Assembly (NCBI GenBank): GCA_002403515.1
Contig: DHHZ01000070.1
Coordinates: 1 to 23,501 of the forward strand
Origin: Legionellales bacterium UBA4759
GTDB lineage: Bacteria > Pseudomonadota > Gammaproteobacteria > Legionellales > Legionellaceae
DNA length: 23,501 nucleotides
Reading direction: 5' to 3'
How positions within the stretch are numbered: position 1 is the stretch's first letter; every line of letters begins with the position of its first letter. The notes beneath the pieces are model-generated. The model worked only from the letters and a program-made list of their open reading frames with translations. It did not search any database and was not told where the DNA came from. The position numbers were made by a program, and so were the translations under genes. Shown here in pieces: positions 6,596 through 14,360 of this stretch.

Positions 6596-7696
6596 ATGAC
6601 TGCATTATCTCCATTAATTCAAATAAAAAATTTAAATAAAGCTTATGGTAAGCATGTCATTCTTAAAAACTTAAGTTTTGATATTTTTCCTGGTGAGTTT
6701 TTAACCCTTCTTGGGCCATCTGGTTGTGGTAAAACAACACTTTTAAAAATTATCAGTGGTTTTGAATCCCCTTCCGATGGCGAAGTTATTATTGAAAATG
6801 TTTTAGTCAATAACTTACCGCCTCAAAAAAGAAATGTTCATACGATATTTCAAAACTATGCACTCTTCCCACATATGAATGTTTTTGAAAATGTCGCTTT
6901 TGCGCTTCGCTGTAAGAAAGTTAATAATCAAATTGTCCATCAAAAAGTACTTGAGGCTCTGAAATTAGTTGAACTCAGTGCATTTAAAGACAGAAATATT
7001 CAAGAATTGAGTGGTGGGCAACAACAGCGTGTGGCCATCGCTCGGGCGATTATCAATCAACCCAAAATATTATTACTTGACGAACCACTGAGCTCTTTAG
7101 ATTATCGCCTCAGAAAGAAAATGCAAATAGAACTTAAAAATTTGCAAAAGCAACTGAATATGACATTTATTTTTGTAACGCATGATCAAGAAGAAGCATT
7201 AACGATGTCAGATAGAATCATCATATTTAATCAAGGAAAGATTGAACAAATTGGCACGCCCTATGATATCTACGAAAACCCACATAATCTATATGTAGCC
7301 AAATTTATTGGCGAAACAAATATTTTTAATATCACAGTGCAATCCATGACGAATGAACACATCTATACCAAAATCGCTGGTGTTCCCATTTGTTGTAAAC
7401 GCCCCCACAATGTTTGTAATGGTGACCCCATGCACTTGTTGGTTCGTCCTGAAAATATTAGTGTGTATCATGCTGACCAAAACGATGATTTAAGCAATAA
7501 GCTCATCGGAAAAATCATCGACATTACTTATAAAGGGCCAACCATTGATTTGAATGTACTTTTAGAATCAGGGCAGATTGTTTCAACTTCTGAATTTTTT
7601 GACGAAGATCATGAAAAAATTGAGTATAAGCTCAATGAAAAAGTTTACTTAGAATGGCCAATTGGATGGGAAGTATTACTACCTTATGAACATTGA
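6596..7696 (+). CDS. potA: Spermidine/putrescine ABC transporter ATPase PotA
   Basis: Energises polyamine import through PotB and PotC. The 366 residues contain Walker A GPSGCGKT at 40-47, the Q-loop around FQNYALFPHM, the ABC signature LSGGQ at 138-142, Walker B ILLLDEP at 158-164 and the switch histidine His-196 in VTHDQEEA. From about residue 240 follows a TOBE-type regulatory domain (LLVRPENISV), as in PotA. The ATG at 6596 has no visible Shine-Dalgarno sequence. A weak promoter (TTTAAA 6549-6554, 17 bases, TATTCT 6572-6577) could serve it. First gene of potABCD; its 3' end overlaps potB by 11 bases. The accompanying potBCD set the substrate class as polyamine. Confidence 0.95.
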   Translation: MTALSPLIQIKNLNKAYGKHVILKNLSFDIFPGEFLTLLGPSGCGKTTLLKIISGFESPSDGEVIIENVLVNNLPPQKRNVHTIFQNYALFPHMNVFENVAFALRCKKVNNQIVHQKVLEALKLVELSAFKDRNIQELSGGQQQRVAIARAIINQPKILLLDEPLSSLDYRLRKKMQIELKNLQKQLNMTFIFVTHDQEEALTMSDRIIIFNQGKIEQIGTPYDIYENPHNLYVAKFIGETNIFNITVQSMTNEHIYTKIAGVPICCKRPHNVCNGDPMHLLVRPENISVYHADQNDDLSNKLIGKIIDITYKGPTIDLNVLLESGQIVSTSEFFDEDHEKIEYKLNEKVYLEWPIGWEVLLPYEH

Positions 7697-8504
7697 AAAG
7701 TTTTTCCCACGCTTTATTATTGGTTGGCTTCTGGTATTTTCTTTTTTACCAGCGTTCATGCTCATTGTCTTAAGTTTTTTGACACCTGACATCAACTCCA
7801 TTGCAAAACTGCCTTTGACATTTGAACATTATCAACACCTACTAGACCCTTTGTTTCTTAAAATTGCTTGGCGCTCCTTTTATTTAGCTGGATTAACCAC
7901 CATCCTATGTTTATTACTATCGTATCCTTTTGCTTATTTTATATTAAACATTCGCCACAAAACTTTAGTTATCATCCTGATTCTTATTCCATTTTGGACA
8001 AGTTCGCTAATTCGTACTTATGCCATGGTTGATTTGCTAAAATGGCATGGCACAATCAATAACTTCTTATTAAAACTTCAAATCATTCAAAGCCCATTGA
8101 ACCTACTATATTCTAACTCAGCTGTGCTTTTAGGCTTGGTTTACAATTTACTGCCGTTTATGATTTTACCCATTTACAACGGGATGCAAACCATCGATAA
8201 AAAGTGTATCGATGCTGCAAAAGATTTAGGCGCTAATAAACTACAAATATTTTTAAAAGTATTTTGGCCACAAAGCCAAAAAGGTGTCATCAATGGCATG
8301 CTGATGGTCTTTTTACCTGCCATGACATTATTTTATATTCCCAATATTTTGGGTGGCGCAAAGTCAATTCTTATTGGTAATTTAATTCAAAACGAGTTTA
8401 TATTTTTAAACAACTGGCCCCAAGGAGCTGCAACTAGCACCTTTTTATCATTGATTCTAATTGCATTATTTATTTTCTCTCAATCAAAAGGAATGAAAAA
8501 ATAA
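7686..8504 (+). CDS. potB: Polyamine ABC transporter permease PotB
   Basis: One of the two inner-membrane permease subunits of the importer. The 272 residues (E. coli 275) show about six hydrophobic segments, beginning with FIIGWLLVFSFLPAFMLIVLS near the N-terminus. The cytoplasmic EAA loop that docks onto PotA reads AAKDLGANKLQIFLKVFWPQ. The frame could be opened eight codons earlier at a TTG (7662), but the ATG at 7686 gives the family length. It overlaps the potA stop by 11 bases and the potC start by one base, so translation is coupled along the operon. Confidence 0.93.
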   Translation: MNIEKFFPRFIIGWLLVFSFLPAFMLIVLSFLTPDINSIAKLPLTFEHYQHLLDPLFLKIAWRSFYLAGLTTILCLLLSYPFAYFILNIRHKTLVIILILIPFWTSSLIRTYAMVDLLKWHGTINNFLLKLQIIQSPLNLLYSNSAVLLGLVYNLLPFMILPIYNGMQTIDKKCIDAAKDLGANKLQIFLKVFWPQSQKGVINGMLMVFLPAMTLFYIPNILGGAKSILIGNLIQNEFIFLNNWPQGAATSTFLSLILIALFIFSQSKGMKK

Positions 8505-9274
8505 TGTTTAAAATACTCAGTAGAAATATCTATATCCTTTCAATTCTTTTATTCTTGTATTTCCCTTTATTTTTATTGGTTTATTTTTCATTCAATGACG
8601 CTCAATACTCAACACAATGGCATCAATTTTCTTTGAAGTGGTTTAAAGCGTTATTCTCTGATCAACAATTGATTGATTCTTTGTTCAATTCCTTATTATT
8701 GGCTTTTTTTTCTTCATTGATTGCGACTTTTAACAGCGTTATCGCGGCAACACTTTTGGTCTTAAAACAATCCAATAAACTCTTGAAAAATTTTATCCTA
8801 ATTCCTTCTTTTTTAATTATTTTACCTGATCTGATTTTAGGTGTTGGTTTCCTACTCATCCTCAATTTATTAAATATACCTTTTGGATTTATTTCATTAC
8901 TTATTGCCCATGTTACCTTTTGCACCCCTTTCATCATTTTTTCAGTCATTTCAAAAATTAAACTGTTTAATAGAAATTATTATTTGGCAGCTTTAGATTT
9001 AGGTGCTTCGAAATTATACATCTGGAGAAAAATTATTATTCCCATTCTAGGCCCTACTGTATTAAGTGCCTTTTTCTTAGGATTTACTTTGTCTTTTGAT
9101 GATGTGATTATCAGTTATTTTGTTGCCGGTCCAGAATTTAATATTTTACCTTTAACCATATTTGGCATGATTCGAAGTGGTGCAACGCCTGAATTAAATG
9201 CTCTGTGTACCATCACTTTAATTTTCTCTTTGATACTTATTATTTTTGCTCAAAGTAAATTAAGGAAATCATAA
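8504..9274 (+). CDS. potC: Polyamine ABC transporter permease PotC
   Basis: Second permease subunit, pairing with PotB. The 256 residues (E. coli PotC 264) carry about six membrane segments, the family motif YFSFNDAQYS after the first segment, and the EAA loop AALDLGASKLYIWRKIIIPI. The segment FTLSFDDVIISYFVAGPE near residue 200 is highly typical of PotC and PotI. Its ATG overlaps the potB stop (TAATG) and its own stop overlaps the potD start in the same way. The coding sequence is very rich in T, as expected for a membrane protein in an AT-rich genome. Confidence 0.93.
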   Translation: MFKILSRNIYILSILLFLYFPLFLLVYFSFNDAQYSTQWHQFSLKWFKALFSDQQLIDSLFNSLLLAFFSSLIATFNSVIAATLLVLKQSNKLLKNFILIPSFLIILPDLILGVGFLLILNLLNIPFGFISLLIAHVTFCTPFIIFSVISKIKLFNRNYYLAALDLGASKLYIWRKIIIPILGPTVLSAFFLGFTLSFDDVIISYFVAGPEFNILPLTIFGMIRSGATPELNALCTITLIFSLILIIFAQSKLRKS

Positions 9275-10293
9275 TGACCAAGCTTCTAAAAATTTTCTTG
9301 ATACTTTTATGGGCAAATATTGGCTTTTGTCAAAAATACTTAAGAATTGCTGCATGGGGTGGCGAAGTACCGCCAGAACTCATACATCAATTTGAGAAAA
9401 AAACTGGAATTAAAGTCTACATCACCACAGTAGAAAGTAATGAAAGCCTCATCATTAAACTCAAAACATCACGACAAAGTGTTTATGATATTATTGCCCC
9501 TTCAAATTATTACATTTCTTTATTAAATAAATTAAATATTATTCAAGAACTGGACCCCAAAAAAATTCCTGAGTTAAAAAATATTAATCAACGTTTTATT
9601 CAAACTGGACAATCGTTATATACAGTCCCTTTTATTTATGGTGCTTCTGGAATTTTTTATAACAAAAAATGGATAAAAAAAATTCCTTCGCATTGGATAG
9701 ACTTTTGGTCACCTGAATATCGTGATCAATTGTTATTATTGGATGATACTCGAGAGGTATTTTCATTGGGATTATTGTCACAAAACCTTTCTCCCAATAG
9801 TCAAAATCCCAAAGACATTCATCATACTTACAAACATTTATTAACGCTCACACCCAATATAAAATTATTTGCCAGTGACGCCGTGCCTCGGATTATTACG
9901 GATGAAGATGCAAATATTGGTATTGCATGGAATGGCGATGTGGTTCGAGCACAACAAGAAAATAAAAACCTCGAATTTGTCTATCCAAGCGAAGGCTATA
10001 TTTTATGGAGTGAAGGTTTTTCTATTACAAGTCATGCTAAAAATATTGATGAGGCTTACGCATTCATCAATTTTATTCTAACGCCAAAAAATCTAGCACA
10101 GATTACCAAAAAATATGGGTTTTCAGTAACCAATGAAAAAGCCAAAGAATTCTTGCCAAAAAATTTAGTTGAAAATTCTATATTGTTCCCTAATCAAGAA
10201 ACTTTAAACCAAGGTATTCTTCAGGAACCACTCAATGCAGAATCATTAAAACTGTATAACCAATATTGGGAAAAATTTAAATTATCGATTTAA
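9274..10293 (+). CDS. potD: Periplasmic polyamine-binding protein PotD
   Basis: Captures spermidine or putrescine in the periplasm and hands it to PotBC. The 339 residues begin with a signal peptide (about 1-19, hydrophobic core LLKIFLILLWANIGF). Cys-19 lies in GFCQ, which is not a proper lipobox because the preceding residue is Phe, so the protein is probably soluble. Mature family motifs include EKKTGIKVYITTVESNE, APSNYY, LLLLDDTREVF (with the two acidic residues that contact polyamine amines in E. coli PotD), WNGD and ILWSEGFSI. By eye, the pocket Asp after the last Trp is Glu here. The ribosome site AAGGAAA lies before the ATG, which overlaps the potC stop. Which polyamine is preferred cannot be decided. 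Confidence 0.93.
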   Translation: MTKLLKIFLILLWANIGFCQKYLRIAAWGGEVPPELIHQFEKKTGIKVYITTVESNESLIIKLKTSRQSVYDIIAPSNYYISLLNKLNIIQELDPKKIPELKNINQRFIQTGQSLYTVPFIYGASGIFYNKKWIKKIPSHWIDFWSPEYRDQLLLLDDTREVFSLGLLSQNLSPNSQNPKDIHHTYKHLLTLTPNIKLFASDAVPRIITDEDANIGIAWNGDVVRAQQENKNLEFVYPSEGYILWSEGFSITSHAKNIDEAYAFINFILTPKNLAQITKKYGFSVTNEKAKEFLPKNLVENSILFPNQETLNQGILQEPLNAESLKLYNQYWEKFKLSI

Positions 10294-10307
10294 TAAACGG
10301 ATATAAT

Positions 10308-11117
10308 ATGAACCACAAGATACTTTGCTTTGATTTAGAAACGATTCCAGATATTGTAAACGCTAGAAAAATTTATGAACTATCAGATGAATTAACCGAA
10401 GCTGAAGCATGGAAAATCATACGTATCAAACGCATGGAAAAATCAGGCACTGATTTTTTACCCCATTATCTTCAAAAAATTATTGCCATTTCTATTGTAT
10501 TGCAAGACGCCGATAAAATTAAAATATGGACCATTGGTCAAGACAATGAAAGTGAAGCTGAAATCATTCAACGATTTTTCCAAGGATTAGAGAAATTTCA
10601 ACCGACTTTGGTTTCTTGGAATGGTCAAGGTTTTGATTTACCTGTTTTACATTATCGAAGCTTGATTCACAATGTACAAGCGCCGATTTATTGGGAAGCA
10701 GGCGAAAATTTCGGTGATTTTAAATGGAATAACTATGTCAACCGTTACCACCAACGACACACAGATTTAATGGATGTTTTATCAGGTTATCAAGGAAAAG
10801 CCTTTGCACCGCTTGATGAGCTTTCTCATATTGTCGGACTACCAGGAAAAATTGGTTTACATGGTAGTGAGGTATATCCAGCTTATCTCAATGACGAATT
10901 ACAAAAAATTTGTGATTATTGTGAAAGTGACGTACTGAACACCTACCTGCTGTATATTCGTTTTTTATGGTGTAAAGGTTCATTTAGTGTCACCCAATAC
11001 CGCAACATACTTATCAGCCTAGAAGAATATTTAATCAAAAACCAACAAAAGTCTCACTGGCAGGCTTTTTTACCTTACCTTCAAAACCTACAAAATAACC
11101 TCATAGCTGAGATTTAG
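10308..11117 (+). CDS. DEDDy 3'-5' exonuclease related to the PolB proofreading domain
   Basis: Predicted nuclease acting on single-stranded or 3' ends, of the stand-alone PolB-like exonuclease family. The 269 residues hold the three Exo motifs: CFDLETIP with Asp-9 and Glu-11, VSWNGQGFDLPVL with Asp-110, and YCESDVLNTY with Tyr-204 and Asp-208. This tyrosine makes it the DEDDy type. All expected metal ligands are present, so it is probably active. No polymerase or helicase domain follows. It starts 14 bases after potD with a weak ribosome site (CGGAT), so it is probably cotranscribed with potABCD although unrelated in function. A hairpin follows the stop. Confidence 0.88.
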   Translation: MNHKILCFDLETIPDIVNARKIYELSDELTEAEAWKIIRIKRMEKSGTDFLPHYLQKIIAISIVLQDADKIKIWTIGQDNESEAEIIQRFFQGLEKFQPTLVSWNGQGFDLPVLHYRSLIHNVQAPIYWEAGENFGDFKWNNYVNRYHQRHTDLMDVLSGYQGKAFAPLDELSHIVGLPGKIGLHGSEVYPAYLNDELQKICDYCESDVLNTYLLYIRFLWCKGSFSVTQYRNILISLEEYLIKNQQKSHWQAFLPYLQNLQNNLIAEI

Positions 11118-11125
11118 AAAATATG

Positions 11126-11153
11126 GCATCAGCATCCTTTCGGGTGCTGATGC
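11126..11153 (+). terminator. Hairpin ending the potABCD-exonuclease unit
   Basis: A 12-base stem (GCATCAGCATCC with GGGTGCTGATGC, one G-U pair) around a TTTC loop, starting 8 bases after the exonuclease stop. Only TTTG follows instead of a long T run, so it may terminate weakly or mainly protect the 3' end. Confidence 0.6.
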
Positions 11154-11197
11154 TTTGAAAAAACCCTGATTAAGTTATCATTGGATTGTAAATTTTA

Positions 11198-11226
11198 TTG
11201 ATCATGTGATCTTATTATGAAATAAT
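11198..11226 (+). promoter_or_regulatory. Candidate promoter for the 11256 membrane protein
   Basis: TTGATC (11198-11203), 17 bases, AATAAT (11221-11226), matching 4/6 and 5/6 of consensus and ending 29 bases before the ATG. The -10 lies inside a perfect palindrome (11220-11238). A second small palindrome, GATCA-TG-TGATC (11200-11211), covers part of the -35 and spacer. Confidence 0.5.
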
Positions 11227-11238
11227 GAGTCATTATTT
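11220..11238. repeat. Palindrome overlapping the -10 (operator candidate)
   Basis: AAATAATGA-G-TCATTATTT: perfect 9-base arms around one base. It covers the candidate -10 and the predicted transcription start, the ideal place for a dimeric repressor. No regulator gene lies nearby. Confidence 0.5.
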
Positions 11239-11255
11239 GCGCTTTAGAGAAAATA

Positions 11256-11726
11256 ATGGCTCAACAATTTAGCGAAATCACATTCAATGACATCGAGGAT
11301 TTTGATACACAAGTACTTTATAATTGGCAACACTTATCAACTGCTACTTTTTTTAGAGACTCCATCGTTTTACTTGGTGCACCTTTATCTTATTCCTCCA
11401 CTTCGGCATATATTGAAACGACTAAAAATTTTATATTCAACATGTTTCTAAATTTATTTGACATATTTTTAAGCTTTTATTATTTCCTTAAAATTTTTAA
11501 TTTAAAAAATCCATCTCATAATTTTATGTTAAGTCTTACAAATCTTTGGGATGGGGTCAAAAACTTAATTATAGATACACTTGAGTTTGCAATATTTACC
11601 ACCTTGACCATCTTGTCGATGCCTACACGTTTATTAAGTAGTCTGATTTGCTACGCACCTGCGTTGTACAATCATTTCACAAACGACGAAATTGAAGAAT
11701 CATCATCATTAAGAAAAACTGCTTAA
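11256..11726 (+). CDS. Unrecognised membrane protein, 156 residues
   Basis: No family recognised. An acidic N-terminus (EITFNDIEDFDTQ) is followed by hydrophobic segments at about 65-90 and 108-138, and a short acidic and serine-rich tail ending NDEIEESSSLRKTA. No signal peptide is visible. The second segment ends in CYAPALYNHF, close to TLYYHF at the same point of the protein at 6015, suggesting distant paralogy. The gene is isolated: a hairpin precedes its promoter and a perfect 28-base palindrome follows its stop. The ribosome site is weak (AGAGA). The glutamate-rich tail resembles the E-block of type IVB (Dot/Icm) effectors, but this is only a resemblance. Confidence 0.6.
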   Translation: MAQQFSEITFNDIEDFDTQVLYNWQHLSTATFFRDSIVLLGAPLSYSSTSAYIETTKNFIFNMFLNLFDIFLSFYYFLKIFNLKNPSHNFMLSLTNLWDGVKNLIIDTLEFAIFTTLTILSMPTRLLSSLICYAPALYNHFTNDEIEESSSLRKTA

Positions 11727-11738
11727 ATCTAAAATCCC

Positions 11739-11772
11739 AAGCTCTAGAAAATATTTTCTAGAGCTTATTTTC
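11739..11772 (+). terminator. Hairpin after the 11256 gene
   Basis: Positions 11739-11766 are a perfect 28-base palindrome (arms AAGCTCTAGAAAAT and ATTTTCTAGAGCTT), followed by ATTTTC. As RNA it gives a stem of about 12 base pairs with a short loop. It lies 12 bases after the stop codon and probably ends that transcript. Confidence 0.65.
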
Positions 11773-11818
11773 AAATCACACTATAATTGCGCATCTTTAT
11801 AAACCTCTGATTGTTATT

Positions 11819-12328
11819 ATGAGCCATCAAGTCTCAGATCTCATTGAAATTTTTAATCAATGTTTTCAAGAAAGTTATCAAACCATTTTAGTCAAGGGTG
11901 GTGATGAGCCATTGTATGTACCTGCGAATTCAAATCATCCCTATCACCAGGTTATCTTTGCACGTGGTTTTTTCAGCAGTGCTTTACATGAAATAGCTCA
12001 TTGGTTAATTGCAGGTGAAAAAAGACGACTTCTTGAAGATTATGGCTATTGGTACATTCCCGATGGTAGAAATGAAGAACAGCAAAAACAATTTGAAATT
12101 GTTGAGGTTAAACCACAAGCATTAGAGTGGATATTGTCTGATGCTTGCCAATATCCTTTTCAAATTAGTGTTGATAATCTCAATGGACCGCCCATGGACC
12201 TTGCTTCTTTTCGGCAAGCAATTCAAGAAGAAAAACAAAGGATGCTTGATAAAGGCCTATCTATTCGAACTCAATTAATTTGTGACGCACTAACAAAGAA
12301 ATTCTCAAAATCTCCCGAGCATGCTTAA
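11819..12328 (+). CDS. epmC: Elongation factor P hydroxylase EpmC
   Basis: Hydroxylates the beta-lysylated lysine of EF-P, the last step of the EpmA/EpmB/EpmC pathway that lets ribosomes pass polyproline. The 169 residues (E. coli YfcM about 180) align well by eye with YfcM: KGGDEPLYVPA near the N-terminus, then ALHEIAHWLIAG with His-57, Glu-58 and His-61 as the metal-site motif. YGYWYIPDGRN, VEVKPQALEW and YPFQISVDNLNG follow. No efp, epmA or epmB is in the window, but all should exist elsewhere. A TATAAT at 11782-11787 lies 31 bases before the ATG with no good -35. There is no Shine-Dalgarno sequence (GATTGTTATT). It stands as a single-gene unit with a terminator after it. Confidence 0.93.
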   Translation: MSHQVSDLIEIFNQCFQESYQTILVKGGDEPLYVPANSNHPYHQVIFARGFFSSALHEIAHWLIAGEKRRLLEDYGYWYIPDGRNEEQQKQFEIVEVKPQALEWILSDACQYPFQISVDNLNGPPMDLASFRQAIQEEKQRMLDKGLSIRTQLICDALTKKFSKSPEHA

Positions 12329-12374
12329 TTCACCAAAAAGATTATAAATCCCCAATTTATCAGTGAATTTTTTT
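12329..12374 (+). terminator. Terminator after epmC
   Basis: TTCAC (12329-12333) pairs with GTGAA (12363-12367) and ATAAAT (12344-12349) with ATTTAT (12355-12360), with an unpaired bulge between. Seven T residues follow (12368-12374). The stem is imperfect, but the T run is clear. Confidence 0.5.
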
Positions 12375-12423
12375 ATGTTATTCTAAATATAATTTTTATA
12401 AGATGTCTAGGATAGATAAACTG

Positions 12424-13590
12424 ATGCATGACGACGCTTTTTTTTACACCATTTTCTTAATTTTCACTGGCGCCGCCTTATTATCTACTCTGGTACTCTA
12501 TACTCGTCAATCTCTTTTGGTTGCCTATATCCTACTTGGCGCTATTATCGGCCCTTGGGGCATGCATTGGGTGGCCGAGTTAAGCGCTATACAACAAGTT
12601 GGGGAAGTAGGCATTGTCTTCTTGCTTTTTCTCCTGGGACTTCATCTCCAACCCCAAAACCTGTTACACATGTTAAAGGAGGTAACTTGGATTGCCCTAT
12701 TCAGCTCGGTAATATTTGCGTTGATTTGTTATGGTGTAGCTAAAGCATTTGGTTTACCTAATAACGACTGTATGATTATCGGTGCTGCCATGATGTTTTC
12801 AAGCACCATCATTGGTTTGAAATTATTACCCACAACCATTTTACATCACCAACACACCGGTGAAGTGATGATATCTGTACTCTTAATGCAAGACTTAATT
12901 GCTATTATTGTACTGATTCTATTAAATGGCGCTCAACAAGGCTTCTCATGGCATCAGCTGCTTTCAGTCAGCGTTACCTTTCCTTTATTAATTGCCTTCG
13001 CATTCTTTTGTGAAAAATACATTCTAGTAAAACTTTTAGCTAAATTTGACAGAACCAAAGAGTATGTTTTTTTACTTTCCATTGGTTGGTGTTTAGGAAT
13101 GTCTATCTTAGCTAAAAAACTTAATTTGTCTGAAGATATTGGTGCTTTTGTAGCAGGCGTTGCATTAGCGGCCAGCCCTATCTCTCTCTACATTGCTGAA
13201 AGTTTAAAACCACTTCGAGATTTTTTCTTGGTGATGTTTTTCTTTTCAGTCGGCGCAACCTTTAACTTCGACTTGGCAAAAATGATAATTATGCCTGCAT
13301 TGGTTTTATCTGCTTTAATTCTCATTATTAAACCTTTGAGCTTTCATTTAATGTTTTGGAAGGCAGGTGAAAAGAAAAGTGTTGCTAAAGAAGTTGGACT
13401 TCGTTTAGGTCAAGCGAGTGAGTTTTCGCTCTTAGTGGGCAGTATCGCCCTTGAGGGTGGTTTAATTGATAGTCTCTCTAACAACCTCATTCAAGCCACG
13501 ACTATTTTAACCTTCATTGCGTCTTCATATATTGTGGTATTAATGTATCCAACGCCAATGTCACTAACCGATAAAATGCGTAAAGATTAA
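12424..13590 (+). CDS. CPA2-family cation/proton antiporter (KefB/KefC-like, membrane domain only)
   Basis: Inner-membrane exchanger of K+ or Na+ against H+. About twelve hydrophobic segments are readable in 388 residues. Family marks are LLGAIIGP near the N-terminus, the ion-path motif LLMQDLIAI with Gln-156 and Asp-157, EDIGAFVAGVALA, and RLGQASEFSLLVG towards the end. KefB and KefC have a C-terminal nucleotide-binding RCK/TrkA-N domain; here the protein stops after the membrane part, so control must differ. An ATG at 12403 would add seven residues. I favour 12424 because the TATAAT at 12388-12393 is only 9 bases before 12403 but 30 before 12424, the distance seen at other promoters here, and AGGA (12409-12412) precedes it. 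First gene of a unit with ampE and a lipoprotein. Confidence 0.88.
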   Translation: MHDDAFFYTIFLIFTGAALLSTLVLYTRQSLLVAYILLGAIIGPWGMHWVAELSAIQQVGEVGIVFLLFLLGLHLQPQNLLHMLKEVTWIALFSSVIFALICYGVAKAFGLPNNDCMIIGAAMMFSSTIIGLKLLPTTILHHQHTGEVMISVLLMQDLIAIIVLILLNGAQQGFSWHQLLSVSVTFPLLIAFAFFCEKYILVKLLAKFDRTKEYVFLLSIGWCLGMSILAKKLNLSEDIGAFVAGVALAASPISLYIAESLKPLRDFFLVMFFFSVGATFNFDLAKMIIMPALVLSALILIIKPLSFHLMFWKAGEKKSVAKEVGLRLGQASEFSLLVGSIALEGGLIDSLSNNLIQATTILTFIASSYIVVLMYPTPMSLTDKMRKD

Positions 13591-13605
13591 TAGGGAGTTT
13601 TAAAT

Positions 13606-14346
13606 ATGCGTTTTTTAATTATTGTGTTGTGCTTATTGAGTGAAAAATATCTCACCCATGAATTTTTTACCTTCAGAAAAAAATGGGCTGATCTTTACGG
13701 CCAATATATTGAAAAATTTATACCACAAAATATTTTGAATTCAGTCCCTATTATGCGCTTTGCAATTTATTTGGGTTCTCTTGCTTTGCTTTGCATCATT
13801 TTTGGTTTATTTGGACACCATGGCATCGGTTTAATTTTGAATTTCGTATTCGAATTGGCTGTGTTTTATATTTGCTTAGGCGAACATAATTTATTTTATG
13901 TTAATGCCAACGAAAAAAAATTGATGAATGACAATGAATTTATCCTAGCCATGAACCAAGAATTTTATGCGGTAATTTTATGGTTTTATGTGTTAGGCCC
14001 TTTCGGTGCACTATTTTATAGAGTGACGCAACATTTCACCCACACTAAAAAAGCACCTGCAAATTTATTAAAAATTAAGGCATTTTTAGACTGGTTACCT
14101 GTTCGAATGAGTGCTTTATTATTTTTTCTTGTTGGTCACTTTCAACCTGGATTTTCAGAGTTAATCAAAAATATTAACCTAAATCCCATGGAAAACGATG
14201 CTCTTTTGATACAATCGGCTCGTTACGCACTGGAAGTGAAAAAAGATGAAAACATCGACATGATGAAATTACAAAATTTATTTAATCATTCTTGTTTACT
14301 TTTAGTATTTTTATTAGCAATTTATGTGATTGGAACAATTCTTTAA
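13606..14346 (+). CDS. ampE: AmpE-like inner-membrane protein
   Basis: AmpE is a polytopic membrane protein linked to beta-lactamase induction with AmpD in enterobacteria and distantly related to the CobD/CbiB family; its biochemical role is unknown. The 246 residues show an N-terminal hydrophobic stretch, then segments at about 50-90, 120-140, 165-180 and 228-246. The family signature is clear: NQEFYAVILWFYVLGPFGALFYR, with the preceding loop carrying NDNEFILAMNQ. It is shorter than E. coli AmpE (284). No ampD, ampG or beta-lactamase is nearby. A strong ribosome site (AGGGAG) lies before the ATG, 15 bases after the antiporter, and the cysteine-rich lipoprotein follows after 14 bases. Confidence 0.8.
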   Translation: MRFLIIVLCLLSEKYLTHEFFTFRKKWADLYGQYIEKFIPQNILNSVPIMRFAIYLGSLALLCIIFGLFGHHGIGLILNFVFELAVFYICLGEHNLFYVNANEKKLMNDNEFILAMNQEFYAVILWFYVLGPFGALFYRVTQHFTHTKKAPANLLKIKAFLDWLPVRMSALLFFLVGHFQPGFSELIKNINLNPMENDALLIQSARYALEVKKDENIDMMKLQNLFNHSCLLLVFLLAIYVIGTIL

Positions 14347-14360
14347 ATTTTAGGATGATT

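Noticed and set aside
7662..7685. Earlier TTG start for potB
   Set aside because: It would deepen the overlap with potA. The ATG at 7686 gives the family length.
11739..11766. 28-base perfect palindrome as a recombination or phage attachment site
   Set aside because: It lies 12 bases after a stop codon and is followed by T residues, so a terminator is simpler. No integrase or direct repeat is near.
14292..14360. Upstream extension of the lipoprotein reading frame into ampE
   Set aside because: The extension would put 23 residues before the lipoprotein signal peptide. The ATG at 14361 has AGGA at the right distance and gives a normal signal peptide.
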